DNA from: CAKMMH01 sp927798255 | GTDB taxonomy: Bacteria > Bdellovibrionota_C > UBA2361 > CAKMMH01 | NCBI GenBank assembly: GCA_034180415.1 | Contig: JAXFOK010000050.1 | Coordinates: forward strand, 62,001 to 126,000 | Length of the DNA: 64,000 bases | Direction of reading: 5' to 3' | Shown here: positions 24,261-32,436 of the stretch, one piece after another | Layout: every line of letters begins with the position of its first letter | How positions within the stretch are numbered: position 1 is the stretch's first letter | Translations under genes and position numbers: made by a program | The notes under the pieces: model-generated | Database searches by the model: none | What the model was told of the DNA's origin: nothing | Seen by the model: only the letters and a program-made list of their open reading frames with translations

Positions 24261-25001
24261 ATGAGGAAAATTGTAGCTTTAGGTGCCACTTCATTAATTG
24301 CACAAGAAACATTAAAAAATTTTGCAAAAGATAAAGATAGCTTTTTTCTTATTGGAAGAAATGAGGAAAAATTAAATGAAGTTGCTAAAAATTTAGAAGT
24401 GTTAGGTGCAAGTGAAGTAAATGTTAAAGTAGTTAAGGATGTATGTGATTTTAAAGCTCATCAAGAAATAATTAATGAAGCAGATAAAATGCTTTCTAAT
24501 TTTGATAACTTTTTTGTTTTTTATGGCGTACTTGGTAACCAAAAAGAAATGGAAGAAGATTTTTCTAAGGCAAAAGAGTTGTTAGATGTAAATTTTATAA
24601 GTGTCGCATCTTTTGTTTCTATTGTTGCAAATAAATTTGAAAAAGAAAAAAGAGGAAATATAGCAGTTATTTCTTCAGTTGCAGGAGATAGAGGAAGACA
24701 AAGTAACTATTTTTATGGTGCAAGCAAAGGTGGACTTAGTGTTTTTCTTGAAGGTTTGAGAAATAGATTATCTTTTTCTAATGTTAATGTGCTAACTGTA
24801 AAACCTGGATTCGTTGCAACTCCTATGACAGCACATAGAGAAAAAGGACTTTTGTTTGCTTCTGCTGATTATGTTGGAAAAACTATTTATAAAGCAGTAA
24901 AGAAAAATAAGAATGTGCTTTACACGCCATGTTTTTGGTGGGGGATTATGTTTATCGTAAAACATATACCAGAGTGTATTTTTAAAAAAATGAAAATGTA
25001 A
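24261..25001 (+). CDS. short-chain dehydrogenase, DprE2-like
   Basis: 246 residues. SDR fold with an atypical N-terminal nucleotide motif ALGATSLIAQETLKNF (as in DprE2, in place of a TGxxxGxG motif), FLIGRNEEKL, the VFYGVLG segment, ISSVAGDRGRQSNYFYGASK carrying the Ser-Tyr-Lys triad, and VKPGFVATPMT. It probably reduces the 2-keto intermediate made by the DprE1-like enzyme. A short hydrophobic stretch near the C-terminus (WGIMFIVKHIPECIF) may touch the membrane. AAGGAA precedes the ATG. Confidence 0.85.
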   Translation: MRKIVALGATSLIAQETLKNFAKDKDSFFLIGRNEEKLNEVAKNLEVLGASEVNVKVVKDVCDFKAHQEIINEADKMLSNFDNFFVFYGVLGNQKEMEEDFSKAKELLDVNFISVASFVSIVANKFEKEKRGNIAVISSVAGDRGRQSNYFYGASKGGLSVFLEGLRNRLSFSNVNVLTVKPGFVATPMTAHREKGLLFASADYVGKTIYKAVKKNKNVLYTPCFWWGIMFIVKHIPECIFKKMKM

Positions 25002-25026
25002 AGAAAAATTTGGTTGAATTTAAACT

Positions 25027-26088
25027 ATGAAAAAAATCATTTTATTCATTATCGTTATAGCATTATTATCGTCTTGTGCTATCACCAATAAAGGCGAAAT
25101 GAGACAAAATATAGTTTCAAAAAGTGAAATTGAACTTATGTCTTATTTTAGAGAAGGTATGTATCATTTTAAAAATAATAGATATCTTGATGCTACACAA
25201 GCTTTTGAGAAAGCCTTATTTTTAAATAATAATCCTAAGATTAGATATAATTTAGCACTTGCTTTAGAACGTTTAGGAGATACTGATAAAGCTTTAGCTA
25301 TTATGACAGAGCTTTATTACAACTACCCAGAGGAAATAAATTATAAAATGGGTCAGGCAAGAATGTTAGATTTAGTCGGAAAAAAAGATGAGGCAGTTGT
25401 TATATATAATGAAGTTTTAGAAATATTAGAAAAAAAGAATGATGTTAAGGATTATAGATATAAGGTTTATAGAAGGCTATCAGATTTATATTATAAAATT
25501 GGCGATATAGATGAGGCTACATGTTATTCCCAAATGGCATTTAATGAAAAATTGTCAAAAGATGATTTGTTAAGGCATGTTAGACTGTTGCTATCTGTTG
25601 ATGTCCCAATTAGGGATATTTATTCACTATCAAAAGTTGAGTCAAAAAGAGTACAAAATGAAATATTAAGAAAAAAAAATGAGTTAGAACAAAATGGAAC
25701 TTCATTTGCAGATTCTTTCGAAAGTCAAGATTCGCAAGATATACATAACAATGATGTGTTAATTAATGGTTCAAAAAATGATTGCCGTCTAGAAAGCGTT
25801 TTTGCTTTTGCATTTTTAGATGATTTTAAACAAAATAAGGAAGTTTTATCTGAAATTATTGCTAGGTCTAAAGAATGTTTAAATAATAAAGATAGTTATT
25901 ATCCAGTTTTGACTGTATTAGAAAAGATATCAAGTAAATATAGTGATAATTTATCAGGTAATACATTAAATCTTGATGAAGAAGAGGATAATTTTAATGT
26001 ATCTGATACAACTATCCTAAAATTGCCAGGTAGTTCTTATAAGTATATAGAGAAGTTTTTGCCAACCTTTAATATTGCTAAGAATTAA
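25027..26088 (+). CDS. TPR lipoprotein
   Basis: 353 residues. The signal peptide ends in the lipobox LLSSC (Cys near residue 17). Residues about 35-185 are tetratricopeptide repeats (GMYHFKNNRYLDATQAFEKA, LALERLGDTDKALAIMTELY, ARMLDLVGKKDEAVVIYNEV, SDLYYKIGDIDEATCYSQMA). The rest is a Ser/Asn-rich linker and a helical end with no family match. It lies 25 bp after the DprE2-like gene on the same strand, perhaps co-transcribed. The function is unknown; an outer-membrane or periplasmic scaffold is likely. Confidence 0.7.
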   Translation: MKKIILFIIVIALLSSCAITNKGEMRQNIVSKSEIELMSYFREGMYHFKNNRYLDATQAFEKALFLNNNPKIRYNLALALERLGDTDKALAIMTELYYNYPEEINYKMGQARMLDLVGKKDEAVVIYNEVLEILEKKNDVKDYRYKVYRRLSDLYYKIGDIDEATCYSQMAFNEKLSKDDLLRHVRLLLSVDVPIRDIYSLSKVESKRVQNEILRKKNELEQNGTSFADSFESQDSQDIHNNDVLINGSKNDCRLESVFAFAFLDDFKQNKEVLSEIIARSKECLNNKDSYYPVLTVLEKISSKYSDNLSGNTLNLDEEEDNFNVSDTTILKLPGSSYKYIEKFLPTFNIAKN

Positions 26089-26140
26089 AAATTAAAATAC
26101 TATATATTTAGTTTTTATTTTTGTATAGGAGACATCTATA

Positions 26141-27520
26141 ATGTTTCAAAGGATAATCTACACTAGTTTAGCTTCTTTGTTTTTTGTAAGTAATGCATTT
26201 GCAGTTAATGTTGATTACAACGTTAATGGATTCACAGATTTTCACTTATATGGAACTAATAATAATAAAACAAATATTGATCATGGAATATTTTTAGACG
26301 ATGGACAAACTGCAAGTTTAACTTTCGGTAATGCAAAAAATGAAAAAATAGCTCTTGGTGATTATGATGGTGATAATAAATGTGATATAGGTATTGTTAA
26401 GAAAAATAAAGGAGATGTTATTTGGCAATACAAAAGTTTGTCTCAAAATAATGTGTCAGAAGCAAAAAAATTTGGTACTGGAAAGATTAGAGTGTTAACA
26501 GGTTGTGATTTTAATGGTAACGGAAAAACTGATATGGCGTATATCGATGGAAAAACGTTATACTATAAAGATTTTTCAAGTAAAAAGAAAAAAATAAATC
26601 TTCCGAGAAGTGGTTATGAATATATTTACTGCGCAGACGTTACAGGAAATGGTAAGGACGAATTTATCGGAAAGAAAAAAGGCGTGGGAATTATTAATGG
26701 TAAAAAAGAAAAAAATGTTTGGAGCTATGATGTCGTAACAATTAAATCAAAGTCAAAATTAAAGAAAAAAGTTTTTGGTGAAAGAGTACAAGGAGATATT
26801 ATTGCACATGACATAAATGGCGATGGAAAAAATGAAATAGGATATATTAAAAAACATGATGAATATACTTATATAACTTTTTTAAATAGCCTAAGTGGTA
26901 ATGATGTAACTACCTTTGTTCTTCCAAGAGAAATTAAAAAGCCGAATGGAAAGTTTGATATAAATAAAGGTTACTTTAAAGAAGGTATTGGCTTTATATA
27001 TAAAGGAATAGATGAAAAGATTTATAAATATAGTGTGGATACAGAAACAAGAAGAGGTGTAGATACAACTTTTATCTTTGCAGTTAATACTCCTAAAAAT
27101 TTAAAAAATGGTACATTAGCTAGAGATATTAATGATTTTACTATAAATGCAAGAAGTGGTGGAAATAATGGTTCGAACAATAATGATGTAACAAAAGCAG
27201 GTTGCGATGTAATGAGAGGAACAGGAAATGGATTCCTATGGAAAGGGAGAGGGGATGCTTATGGCGGAGTATCAGTAGCAGTTTTACCTATTTATACAAA
27301 GGCATCTAGCTGTTCAATTGTAGCAGCAGATAACTCTGAATCAGGTAGTATGTGGTGTAGCTCTCAATCTGCTAACCCTTGGAATGGTGTTGGAAGACAA
27401 CATTGGAGAGCTCGTGCTCTTTGTAGTGCATATAAGAAGCCATCAGTTCTTAAATGTAAAGTTGGTACGCAGTGGCAGTGTTGGAATATAGCAAATCCTT
27501 GCCAATCTCGTATCGAATAA
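26141..27520 (+). CDS. secreted FG-GAP/VCBS-type repeat protein
   Basis: 459 residues with a signal peptide (about 1-21, cleavage after NAFA). Residues about 50-260 contain four calcium-binding FG-GAP-like units: GDYDGDNKCDIGIV, CDFNGNGKTDMAYI, ADVTGNGKDEFIG and HDINGDGKNEIGYI. These suggest a beta-propeller-like adhesion domain. The C-terminal about 110 residues are rich in Cys, Trp and Gly (MWCSSQSANPWNG, TQWQCWNIANPCQS) and are probably disulfide-bonded. No enzyme motif is seen. AGGAGA lies upstream of the ATG. The role may be surface attachment. Confidence 0.7.
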   Translation: MFQRIIYTSLASLFFVSNAFAVNVDYNVNGFTDFHLYGTNNNKTNIDHGIFLDDGQTASLTFGNAKNEKIALGDYDGDNKCDIGIVKKNKGDVIWQYKSLSQNNVSEAKKFGTGKIRVLTGCDFNGNGKTDMAYIDGKTLYYKDFSSKKKKINLPRSGYEYIYCADVTGNGKDEFIGKKKGVGIINGKKEKNVWSYDVVTIKSKSKLKKKVFGERVQGDIIAHDINGDGKNEIGYIKKHDEYTYITFLNSLSGNDVTTFVLPREIKKPNGKFDINKGYFKEGIGFIYKGIDEKIYKYSVDTETRRGVDTTFIFAVNTPKNLKNGTLARDINDFTINARSGGNNGSNNNDVTKAGCDVMRGTGNGFLWKGRGDAYGGVSVAVLPIYTKASSCSIVAADNSESGSMWCSSQSANPWNGVGRQHWRARALCSAYKKPSVLKCKVGTQWQCWNIANPCQSRIE

Positions 27521-27552
27521 AAAATCGTTGTAGCATCAAAAATTACTGCGTT

Positions 27553-27620
27553 ATTTTTAAGAGCGTAAACCCGCGTGTTCGCTGTACGCTTTAGTACACC
27601 ATCCTCGCGCTCTTAAAAAT
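27553..27620. repeat. intergenic palindrome with 13-bp arms
   Basis: ATTTTTAAGAGCG (27553-27565) and CGCTCTTAAAAAT (27608-27620) are perfectly complementary around a 42-nt GC-richer centre. Flanking sequence on both sides shows further loose symmetry. It lies between a plus-strand and a minus-strand gene, both ending here, so it could act as a bidirectional terminator. Its size and composition also resemble mobile intergenic palindromes. There is no second copy in this window. Confidence 0.5.
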
Positions 27621-27683
27621 GCCTTGTACTTTTCTCGCTTCATTGATTTTTATAAGCCTATGACGCAATAAAAAATTCTTAAG

Positions 27684-28249
27684 TCATTTTGGCGCCTCAT
27701 CCATTTTTATGAATACATAATGCATCAAAAAAACACGCTTAATTTTTGCTTGTTTGACTAATGAGAACTCTATTTTTGAAGAAATCTCCAATCCAAGAAG
27801 TCTCATTTTGGAAATTACTTTCCAAATCTTCCATTGAGACTTGAGGGAGAGCTCCTCTATGATACCAAGTGCAGGGGAACCGTTTTTGTCAAATGATATT
27901 TCCCCACCGTTATCATCAAAGGTTTCCCCTTTTTCAAGTTCTTGGACTAACCAGGTTGGCCAGGATGTGAGCATGACTTTTTTAGGGTCAATTTTGACTG
28001 GTTGTTTGTATCTTCCCCAAAACGAAGTTCCTTCGTCGTTGATGTAATGTTTTCTTTTGAAAACCTCATACGACCATTGGTCAATTGGAAAGTACATCTT
28101 TTCTACAAACGTCGGGGGCTCAAGCGTTTCGAGTTCGATTCCGGATTCCCTGAGTTTACTTAACATTTCACCGATGTTAAGCTATTTCTCGTTACTAGGG
28201 ACATGGACGCGAGCGTGTATAACATTTTGGCGAGCTCTTTTTCCGTCAT
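27684..28249 (-). pseudogene. frameshifted unknown gene (MTEKELAKM... / ...DEAPK)
   Basis: The first part is a 29-codon frame from the ATG at 28249, with AAAGGA 9 nt upstream, reading MTEKELAKMLYTLASMSLVT. It ends in a TAA at 28160-28162. The second frame (ATG 28166 to 27684, 160 residues) starts within it, one base out of register, and continues naturally with LNIGEMLSKLRESG, FPIDQWSYEVFKRKHY, TSFWGRYKQPVK and TSWPTWLVQELEKG. A single lost base near 28180 would join the two into one protein of about 185 residues. No family is recognised. The G+C content is higher than in neighbouring genes, consistent with acquired and decaying DNA. The 160-residue frame alone may still be expressed. Confidence 0.45.
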
Positions 28250-28319
28250 TTTTTCGTTTCCTTTTCTTCTAGGAACCTCTATTAACGCAAACAAATGCAT
28301 ATAATAAAAGTTCGATTGT

Positions 28320-28381
28320 TTATTGTTATCCTTGCAAAAAGATAAAAATGATTTTTAATCTTTTTCCAGGGATAACAATAA
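28320..28381. other. long imperfect hairpin
   Basis: Outer arms TTATTGTTATCC (28320-28331) and GGATAACAATAA (28370-28381) pair perfectly. Inner arms AAAAAGAT (28336-28343) and ATCTTTTT (28358-28365) continue the stem after a small internal loop. A T tract inside the second arm could end transcription on the plus strand. It could be a small RNA or a regulatory site upstream of the broken gene at 27684-28249. Confidence 0.45.
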
Positions 28382-28641
28382 CTTTTGCTATTAAAAGAAA
28401 TGAATAACATGAAAATTTTAATGACTTTATAAGAATTTAAAACAAATATAATACTTTTGATTTTCGTTTAACTATCTTCTACTCTTGTTAAGCAAGATTA
28501 AAGTTTAATAAAAAGACAAATTTAAAGTAAAAGTTTTTATTTGAGACTAAATATTAATAAAAGAAGGCGCTTTTATATTTTGATTATGAAAAATAAGAGA
28601 AATACTGAATATGATTGTATATTGATAAAAATCAAAAAAAC

Positions 28642-28686
28642 GCTCCATTAACAATTTGTTATATATTATTAATAGAGCATTTTTTT
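28642..28686. terminator. bidirectional intrinsic terminator after the protease gene
   Basis: Stem GCTCCATTAA (28642-28651) and TTAATAGAGC (28669-28678) with one mismatch and a loop of 17 nt. It has an A run before and a T run after, so either strand ends in U. It lies just after the stop codon of the minus-strand protease gene. Confidence 0.7.
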
Positions 28687-28706
28687 AAATTTATTATTCT
28701 AAATTA

Positions 28707-29519
28707 TTATTCTTCGCTACTTGGATTCCAAGAAATTGCTATATCACTGTCAATTTCTTTATCAAATGTTGATTTTGTAGCAACATCTGATGCAAGTGAC
28801 ATAATGAAGTTATAGTTTTCTGGATTTCTAATATCAGCAAAGAAATTAAATGCGGGATAAGCATTTGATAGCCCTGATAAAACTCCAACTATTGAATGTT
28901 TGTAAACAAGAGGACCACCAGAATCTCCAGGTCTTCCATAGCCATCTATTCCAAGTGTAATAACATGTCCTTCATCTATTGCATTAAATGTTACATAAGC
29001 AGCTTTTGGTAATTGATGATTTAGTTGACCTCTTTCATCAAGTCCAAATCCAAAAACAGAAAGTCTTGTGCCACCATAAATTGTATCTGTTATATCAAGT
29101 GGAGTAGAAGAAATTCCAACAGCTGCAGTGAAGCCTTCTGGAACTTTTAATATTGCTACATCATAAGGACTAAGACCATAAGATGACTTATATGCATAAT
29201 ATGCATTGTAGTATCCTTGAGAAACATATACCTCACCTTTTCTGTGTACTACCTCAATTTGAGATGCTCCCTCTAAGCAATGAGCTGCAGTTAAAACAGA
29301 AGTTCTTGTTATGATAGTTCCTGTGCAAGTGCTATCTCCTGCTCTAGTTTTAATCTTTAATAATACAACAGGGATTTCTCTCGATTCACAAGTTTCACCG
29401 TTTGCAATTTTTAATTCTGTACATGCACCATGGCCACCGTCTCCATCACTGCCGCCGCCACCACAAGCAGTTAATGATAAACATAAAAGCAAAATTAAAG
29501 TAAAAAGTTTAAGTTTCAT
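28707..29519 (-). CDS. trypsin-like serine protease, lipoprotein
   Basis: 270 residues from the ATG at 29519, which has AGGAG 10 nt upstream; an ATG seven codons earlier lies before that site. The signal peptide ends in the lipobox SLTAC, followed by a Gly/Asp spacer. The S1 protease domain has the catalytic triad in VLTAAHC, SPYDVAILK and GRPGDSGGPL, with CTGTIIT before the His motif. The enzyme would be anchored to the outer membrane, or exposed, and cleave extracellular or periplasmic proteins. The primary specificity pocket is not resolved here. It is separated from its neighbours by terminators on one side and a 161-bp gap on the other. Confidence 0.88.
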   Translation of the reverse strand: MKLKLFTLILLLCLSLTACGGGGSDGDGGHGACTELKIANGETCESREIPVVLLKIKTRAGDSTCTGTIITRTSVLTAAHCLEGASQIEVVHRKGEVYVSQGYYNAYYAYKSSYGLSPYDVAILKVPEGFTAAVGISSTPLDITDTIYGGTRLSVFGFGLDERGQLNHQLPKAAYVTFNAIDEGHVITLGIDGYGRPGDSGGPLVYKHSIVGVLSGLSNAYPAFNFFADIRNPENYNFIMSLASDVATKSTFDKEIDSDIAISWNPSSEE

Positions 29520-29680
29520 TATATTCTTTCTCCTTTTCATACGTTCATTAGATCATTATAAGGTTACACTATTATAAACCTCACATGAAATTTATCGAAA
29601 AATAAAATTAAAATGTGCGTGAATGATTAAAATTTTTAAAAAGGAATTAACTAGTTAATATATAAATATTATAAAATGGT

Positions 29681-30517
29681 TTATATTAACAAACTACTAA
29701 AGAAAAAATAGAAAAGGTAAGATACGCACCCTAAACTTAAATATGGGCCAAAAGGAAGGGGATTAGAAAGAGAATTTTTCCTAAATAAAGAAATTAAAAT
29801 TGTGAAAATTATTGCAACTAGTGAACCTATAAAGATAGTGAAAAATGATGCTTGCCATCCAAAAAAGACACCAATTACAATTAAAAGCTTAATGTCACCA
29901 AAACCAAGTCCTTCTTTTTTCCTAATAAATGCATGAATTTCTGCTATTATATATAAGGATATCGCACCAAGAAGTCCTAAACCTAAATCTGTAAAGTCTT
30001 GACAAAATGGCGTAGGAAGAAAATGAAAAAATGTATTAAATATTGTTAAAATTATACCAATTATACTTAACGGATATGTAATAATATTTGGTAGAATAAA
30101 ATAATCAATATCAATAAATGACATAACAATTAAACATGCACAAAATGAGTAAATTATAAATCCTTCAAGTGTTACACCATAAAAATAAAATGATAAAAAA
30201 GAAAATATAGCACTTATTATTTCTACAAGCGGATATCTAAAAGGAATAGGGGATTTACAAAACGCGCACTTTCCATTTAAAAAAATATAACTAAAAAGAG
30301 GAATATTATGATACCACTTTAACTGATTGTTACAATTAGGACAAAATGAGCGCGCAGGATAAAATATAGAAAGTTTTTCTTTACTGCTAGGTATAGCTTC
30401 TCCCTCATCATCAAGGGCATCAAATCTCCCAATAGGAATTCTATAAACACAAACAGATAAAAAACTTCCTATAACAAGTCCAAATAAAATTGTAAATATC
30501 AATTGAATTGGTGTCAT
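29681..30517 (-). CDS. pilD: prepilin peptidase / N-methyltransferase (type IV leader peptidase)
   Basis: 278 residues. Membrane aspartyl protease that cleaves type IV prepilin leaders and methylates the new N-terminus. It has the methylase-domain zinc motif with paired cysteines FCPNCNNQ and KCAFCKSP (about 58-90), eight membrane helices, and the catalytic aspartates in FIDIDYFILP and GFGDIKLLI. Length and motifs match PilD. It lies 9 bp after the MlaC-like gene and is probably co-transcribed with the Mla set. Its substrates (pilin genes) are not in the window, but PilQ is at 15.3-18.0 kb. Confidence 0.93.
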   Translation of the reverse strand: MTPIQLIFTILFGLVIGSFLSVCVYRIPIGRFDALDDEGEAIPSSKEKLSIFYPARSFCPNCNNQLKWYHNIPLFSYIFLNGKCAFCKSPIPFRYPLVEIISAIFSFLSFYFYGVTLEGFIIYSFCACLIVMSFIDIDYFILPNIITYPLSIIGIILTIFNTFFHFLPTPFCQDFTDLGLGLLGAISLYIIAEIHAFIRKKEGLGFGDIKLLIVIGVFFGWQASFFTIFIGSLVAIIFTILISLFRKNSLSNPLPFGPYLSLGCVSYLFYFFFSSLLI

Positions 30518-30526
30518 AAATAATAT

Positions 30527-31108
30527 TTATTTATTAGTCTTCGTTTTTAATTGATTAATTAATCCACTAATGCCATCTTTTCTAACAATCCCAGCAAACT
30601 CGCTTCTATAATTGGAAACTAAACTAATATTTTCAATTGATACATCATGTACTCTCCAATTGCCATCAGCTTCTTTTCTCATTTTATATACAATTGGGAA
30701 AAGGTCGTTGTTAAAATTAACATCAGTTTTAACTAGTGCTTGGTCTTGTCTTTCTCTATGGCCTCTAAAAATAACAGTGTCTTTCTTGACTTGTTCAATT
30801 TTTTTTAAGTATGTCGTCGCAAGTAAATCAGAAAATAATGTTACATATTCATTTTGCTGAGCCTCACTAGCTTCTTTCCAATTATTTCCAAGTGAAAGCT
30901 TTGCCATTTCGTTAAAGTTAAATACAGGATTTATTACTGTTCTAATATTTTCACGTCTTACTTTAGTATCATCTTTTGATGAATATTGCTCAACAACTTT
31001 AACAATTTTATCTACAGTAGTTTTCACAACATCTAAAGGTGATTCATCTGCAAGAACTAAACTAGGAATTACTAAACAAAATAAAACTAGACTTAAAAAT
31101 TTTTTCAT
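30527..31108 (-). CDS. mlaC: MlaC-like periplasmic phospholipid-binding protein
   Basis: 193 residues with a signal peptide (about 1-20, PSLVLA). The mature part matches the MlaC/Ttg2D family: VVKTTVDKIVKVVEQ, TVINPVFNFNEMAKLSLG, FSDLLATTYLKKI, ALVKTDVNF and the VYKMRKEADGNWRVHDVSIE segment. MlaC shuttles phospholipids between the outer membrane and the MlaFED complex. An AAGGAG site is 8-9 nt before the ATG. It lies 48 bp after the MlaD-like gene. Confidence 0.85.
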   Translation of the reverse strand: MKKFLSLVLFCLVIPSLVLADESPLDVVKTTVDKIVKVVEQYSSKDDTKVRRENIRTVINPVFNFNEMAKLSLGNNWKEASEAQQNEYVTLFSDLLATTYLKKIEQVKKDTVIFRGHRERQDQALVKTDVNFNNDLFPIVYKMRKEADGNWRVHDVSIENISLVSNYRSEFAGIVRKDGISGLINQLKTKTNK

Positions 31109-31156
31109 ATAAGTTTCTCCTTTTAAAATCTTTACTTAATGAATATTTATAAACAT

Positions 31157-31675
31157 TTATTCTTTATTATCTTTATCATTCTTATCATCACCTGTAACAT
31201 TGTGGATGATTTTTCCAATTAAGTCCTCAAAGTCAACAACGGATTCAGCATTAAATAACGTATCCCCAGGTTTTAAAAATTCATCGCTTGCACCACGAGA
31301 AATTTTTACAAACCTGTCTCCTATGATTCCTTTAGTCCTTATCATTGCTATGTCGTCAGACTTTATTTTAACATCATTATTAATTCTTAATGTTAAAATA
31401 GCAATAGAATCATCTAAAGATACCCCCTCAACGCTTCCAACGGGAACTCCTGCAATTTCTACAGAGGCACCTTTCTTTAATCCCGAAATGTTATCAAATT
31501 CAGCATAAATTTTATAACTATTACTATCACCTATAGACATGCCACCTAGTCCTAAAGATAGATAGCCAGCTCCTATTAATGAAATTAACACGAATAGTCC
31601 TACCCAAACTTCTGTTGTGAAATTTCTTCTCGGTATTCTATTCTCTTTTTTATTAATTGATTTTGATTGGTCCAT
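31157..31675 (-). CDS. mlaD: MlaD-like MCE-domain protein
   Basis: 172 residues from the ATG at 31675; a second ATG four codons earlier (31687) is possible but has no ribosome binding site. One membrane helix (about 20-42) follows a basic N-terminus. The MCE domain is at about 45-130 with YKIYAEFDNISGLKKGASVEIAG, VPVGSVEGVSLDD, MIRTKGIIGDRFVKIS and LKPGDTLFN. An acidic-basic tail ends the chain. MlaD is the periplasmic ring part of the MlaFEDB transporter. The gene overlaps the end of mlaF by 23 bp. Confidence 0.88.
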   Translation of the reverse strand: MDQSKSINKKENRIPRRNFTTEVWVGLFVLISLIGAGYLSLGLGGMSIGDSNSYKIYAEFDNISGLKKGASVEIAGVPVGSVEGVSLDDSIAILTLRINNDVKIKSDDIAMIRTKGIIGDRFVKISRGASDEFLKPGDTLFNAESVVDFEDLIGKIIHNVTGDDKNDKDNKE

Positions 31676-32402
31676 TTGTCTTCCCATTTAAAAATTGCCT
31701 AACTGCTTCATTTTGAGATTGAAGCAATTTTTCAGGCGTTCCTTCTTCTAAAATTTCGCCATTAAGTAACATGGCAACTCTATTTGATACTTGAAAAACT
31801 TCAGGAATTTCATGACTAATTACAATTCCTGTAAAGTGCCACTTTTCTTGACACTCCTTTATAAGCTCATAAACCTCTTGCCCTACAAGTGGGTCAAGCC
31901 CAGTGTTTGGTTCATCAAATAAAATAAGTTTTGGCTCTGTGATTAGTGCTCTTGCCATTCCTGCTCTTTTTCTAATTCCCATTGGAATTTCCCCCGGGGT
32001 TTTTAGAGCATATTTTTCAATATCTAAATTTCTTAAAATTCTAAGCACACGTTTATGAATTTGTTTTTGATTTAAATTTGTACGTGCATTTAGTGGAAAT
32101 GCAACGTTATCATAAATATTAAGTGAGTCAAAAAGAGCAGCAGATTGAAACAAAACTCCTAAATTATTTCTTATTTGATTCTTTTGATATTCAGTTTTTG
32201 CTTTAGTAATGTTTTTTCCATAAATGATGATTTCGCCAGAATCAGGTTGTAATATACCAGTAATTAGTTTTAAAAGTACAGACTTTCCTACGCCACTAGG
32301 GCCTACGACAGCAATTGTCTCACCATGATTTATTTCAAGTGAAATATTCTTTAATACTACTTGCTTTCCAAAGCTTTTTGTTACATTTCTAATCGAAATC
32401 AA
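31653..32402 (-). CDS. mlaF: MlaF-like ABC transporter ATP-binding protein
   Basis: 249 residues, initiating at a TTG (32402) because no ATG precedes the ABC fold; TAGG lies just upstream. Walker A GPSGVGKSVLLK, Q-loop LGVLFQSAALF, the signature region PGEIPMGIRKRAGMARAL (MGIRKR in place of the canonical LSGGQ core), Walker B KLILFDEPNTGLDP and the switch histidine VISHE are all visible. MlaF drives phospholipid movement at the inner membrane. It is 34 bp after mlaE and overlaps mlaD. Confidence 0.92.
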   Translation of the reverse strand: MISIRNVTKSFGKQVVLKNISLEINHGETIAVVGPSGVGKSVLLKLITGILQPDSGEIIIYGKNITKAKTEYQKNQIRNNLGVLFQSAALFDSLNIYDNVAFPLNARTNLNQKQIHKRVLRILRNLDIEKYALKTPGEIPMGIRKRAGMARALITEPKLILFDEPNTGLDPLVGQEVYELIKECQEKWHFTGIVISHEIPEVFQVSNRVAMLLNGEILEEGTPEKLLQSQNEAVRQFLNGKTNGPIKIN

Positions 32403-32436
32403 ATTGCCTATAATCCTTTAATAATTCTTAAATAAA

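Larger units (their letters stand above)
28301..28706. other. 406-bp gap without genes
   Basis: Between the broken gene at 28249 and the protease gene ending at 28707 I see no coding frame. It contains a long imperfect hairpin (28320-28381) and the protease terminator (28642-28686). The rest is AT-rich sequence without recognised signals. Confidence 0.5.

Noticed and set aside
28160..28330. Alternative reading of the 28.2 kb region as a TAG-interrupted frame
   Set aside because: That frame has no start codon upstream, while the frameshift reading has an ATG with a good ribosome binding site; kept as a lesser option only.
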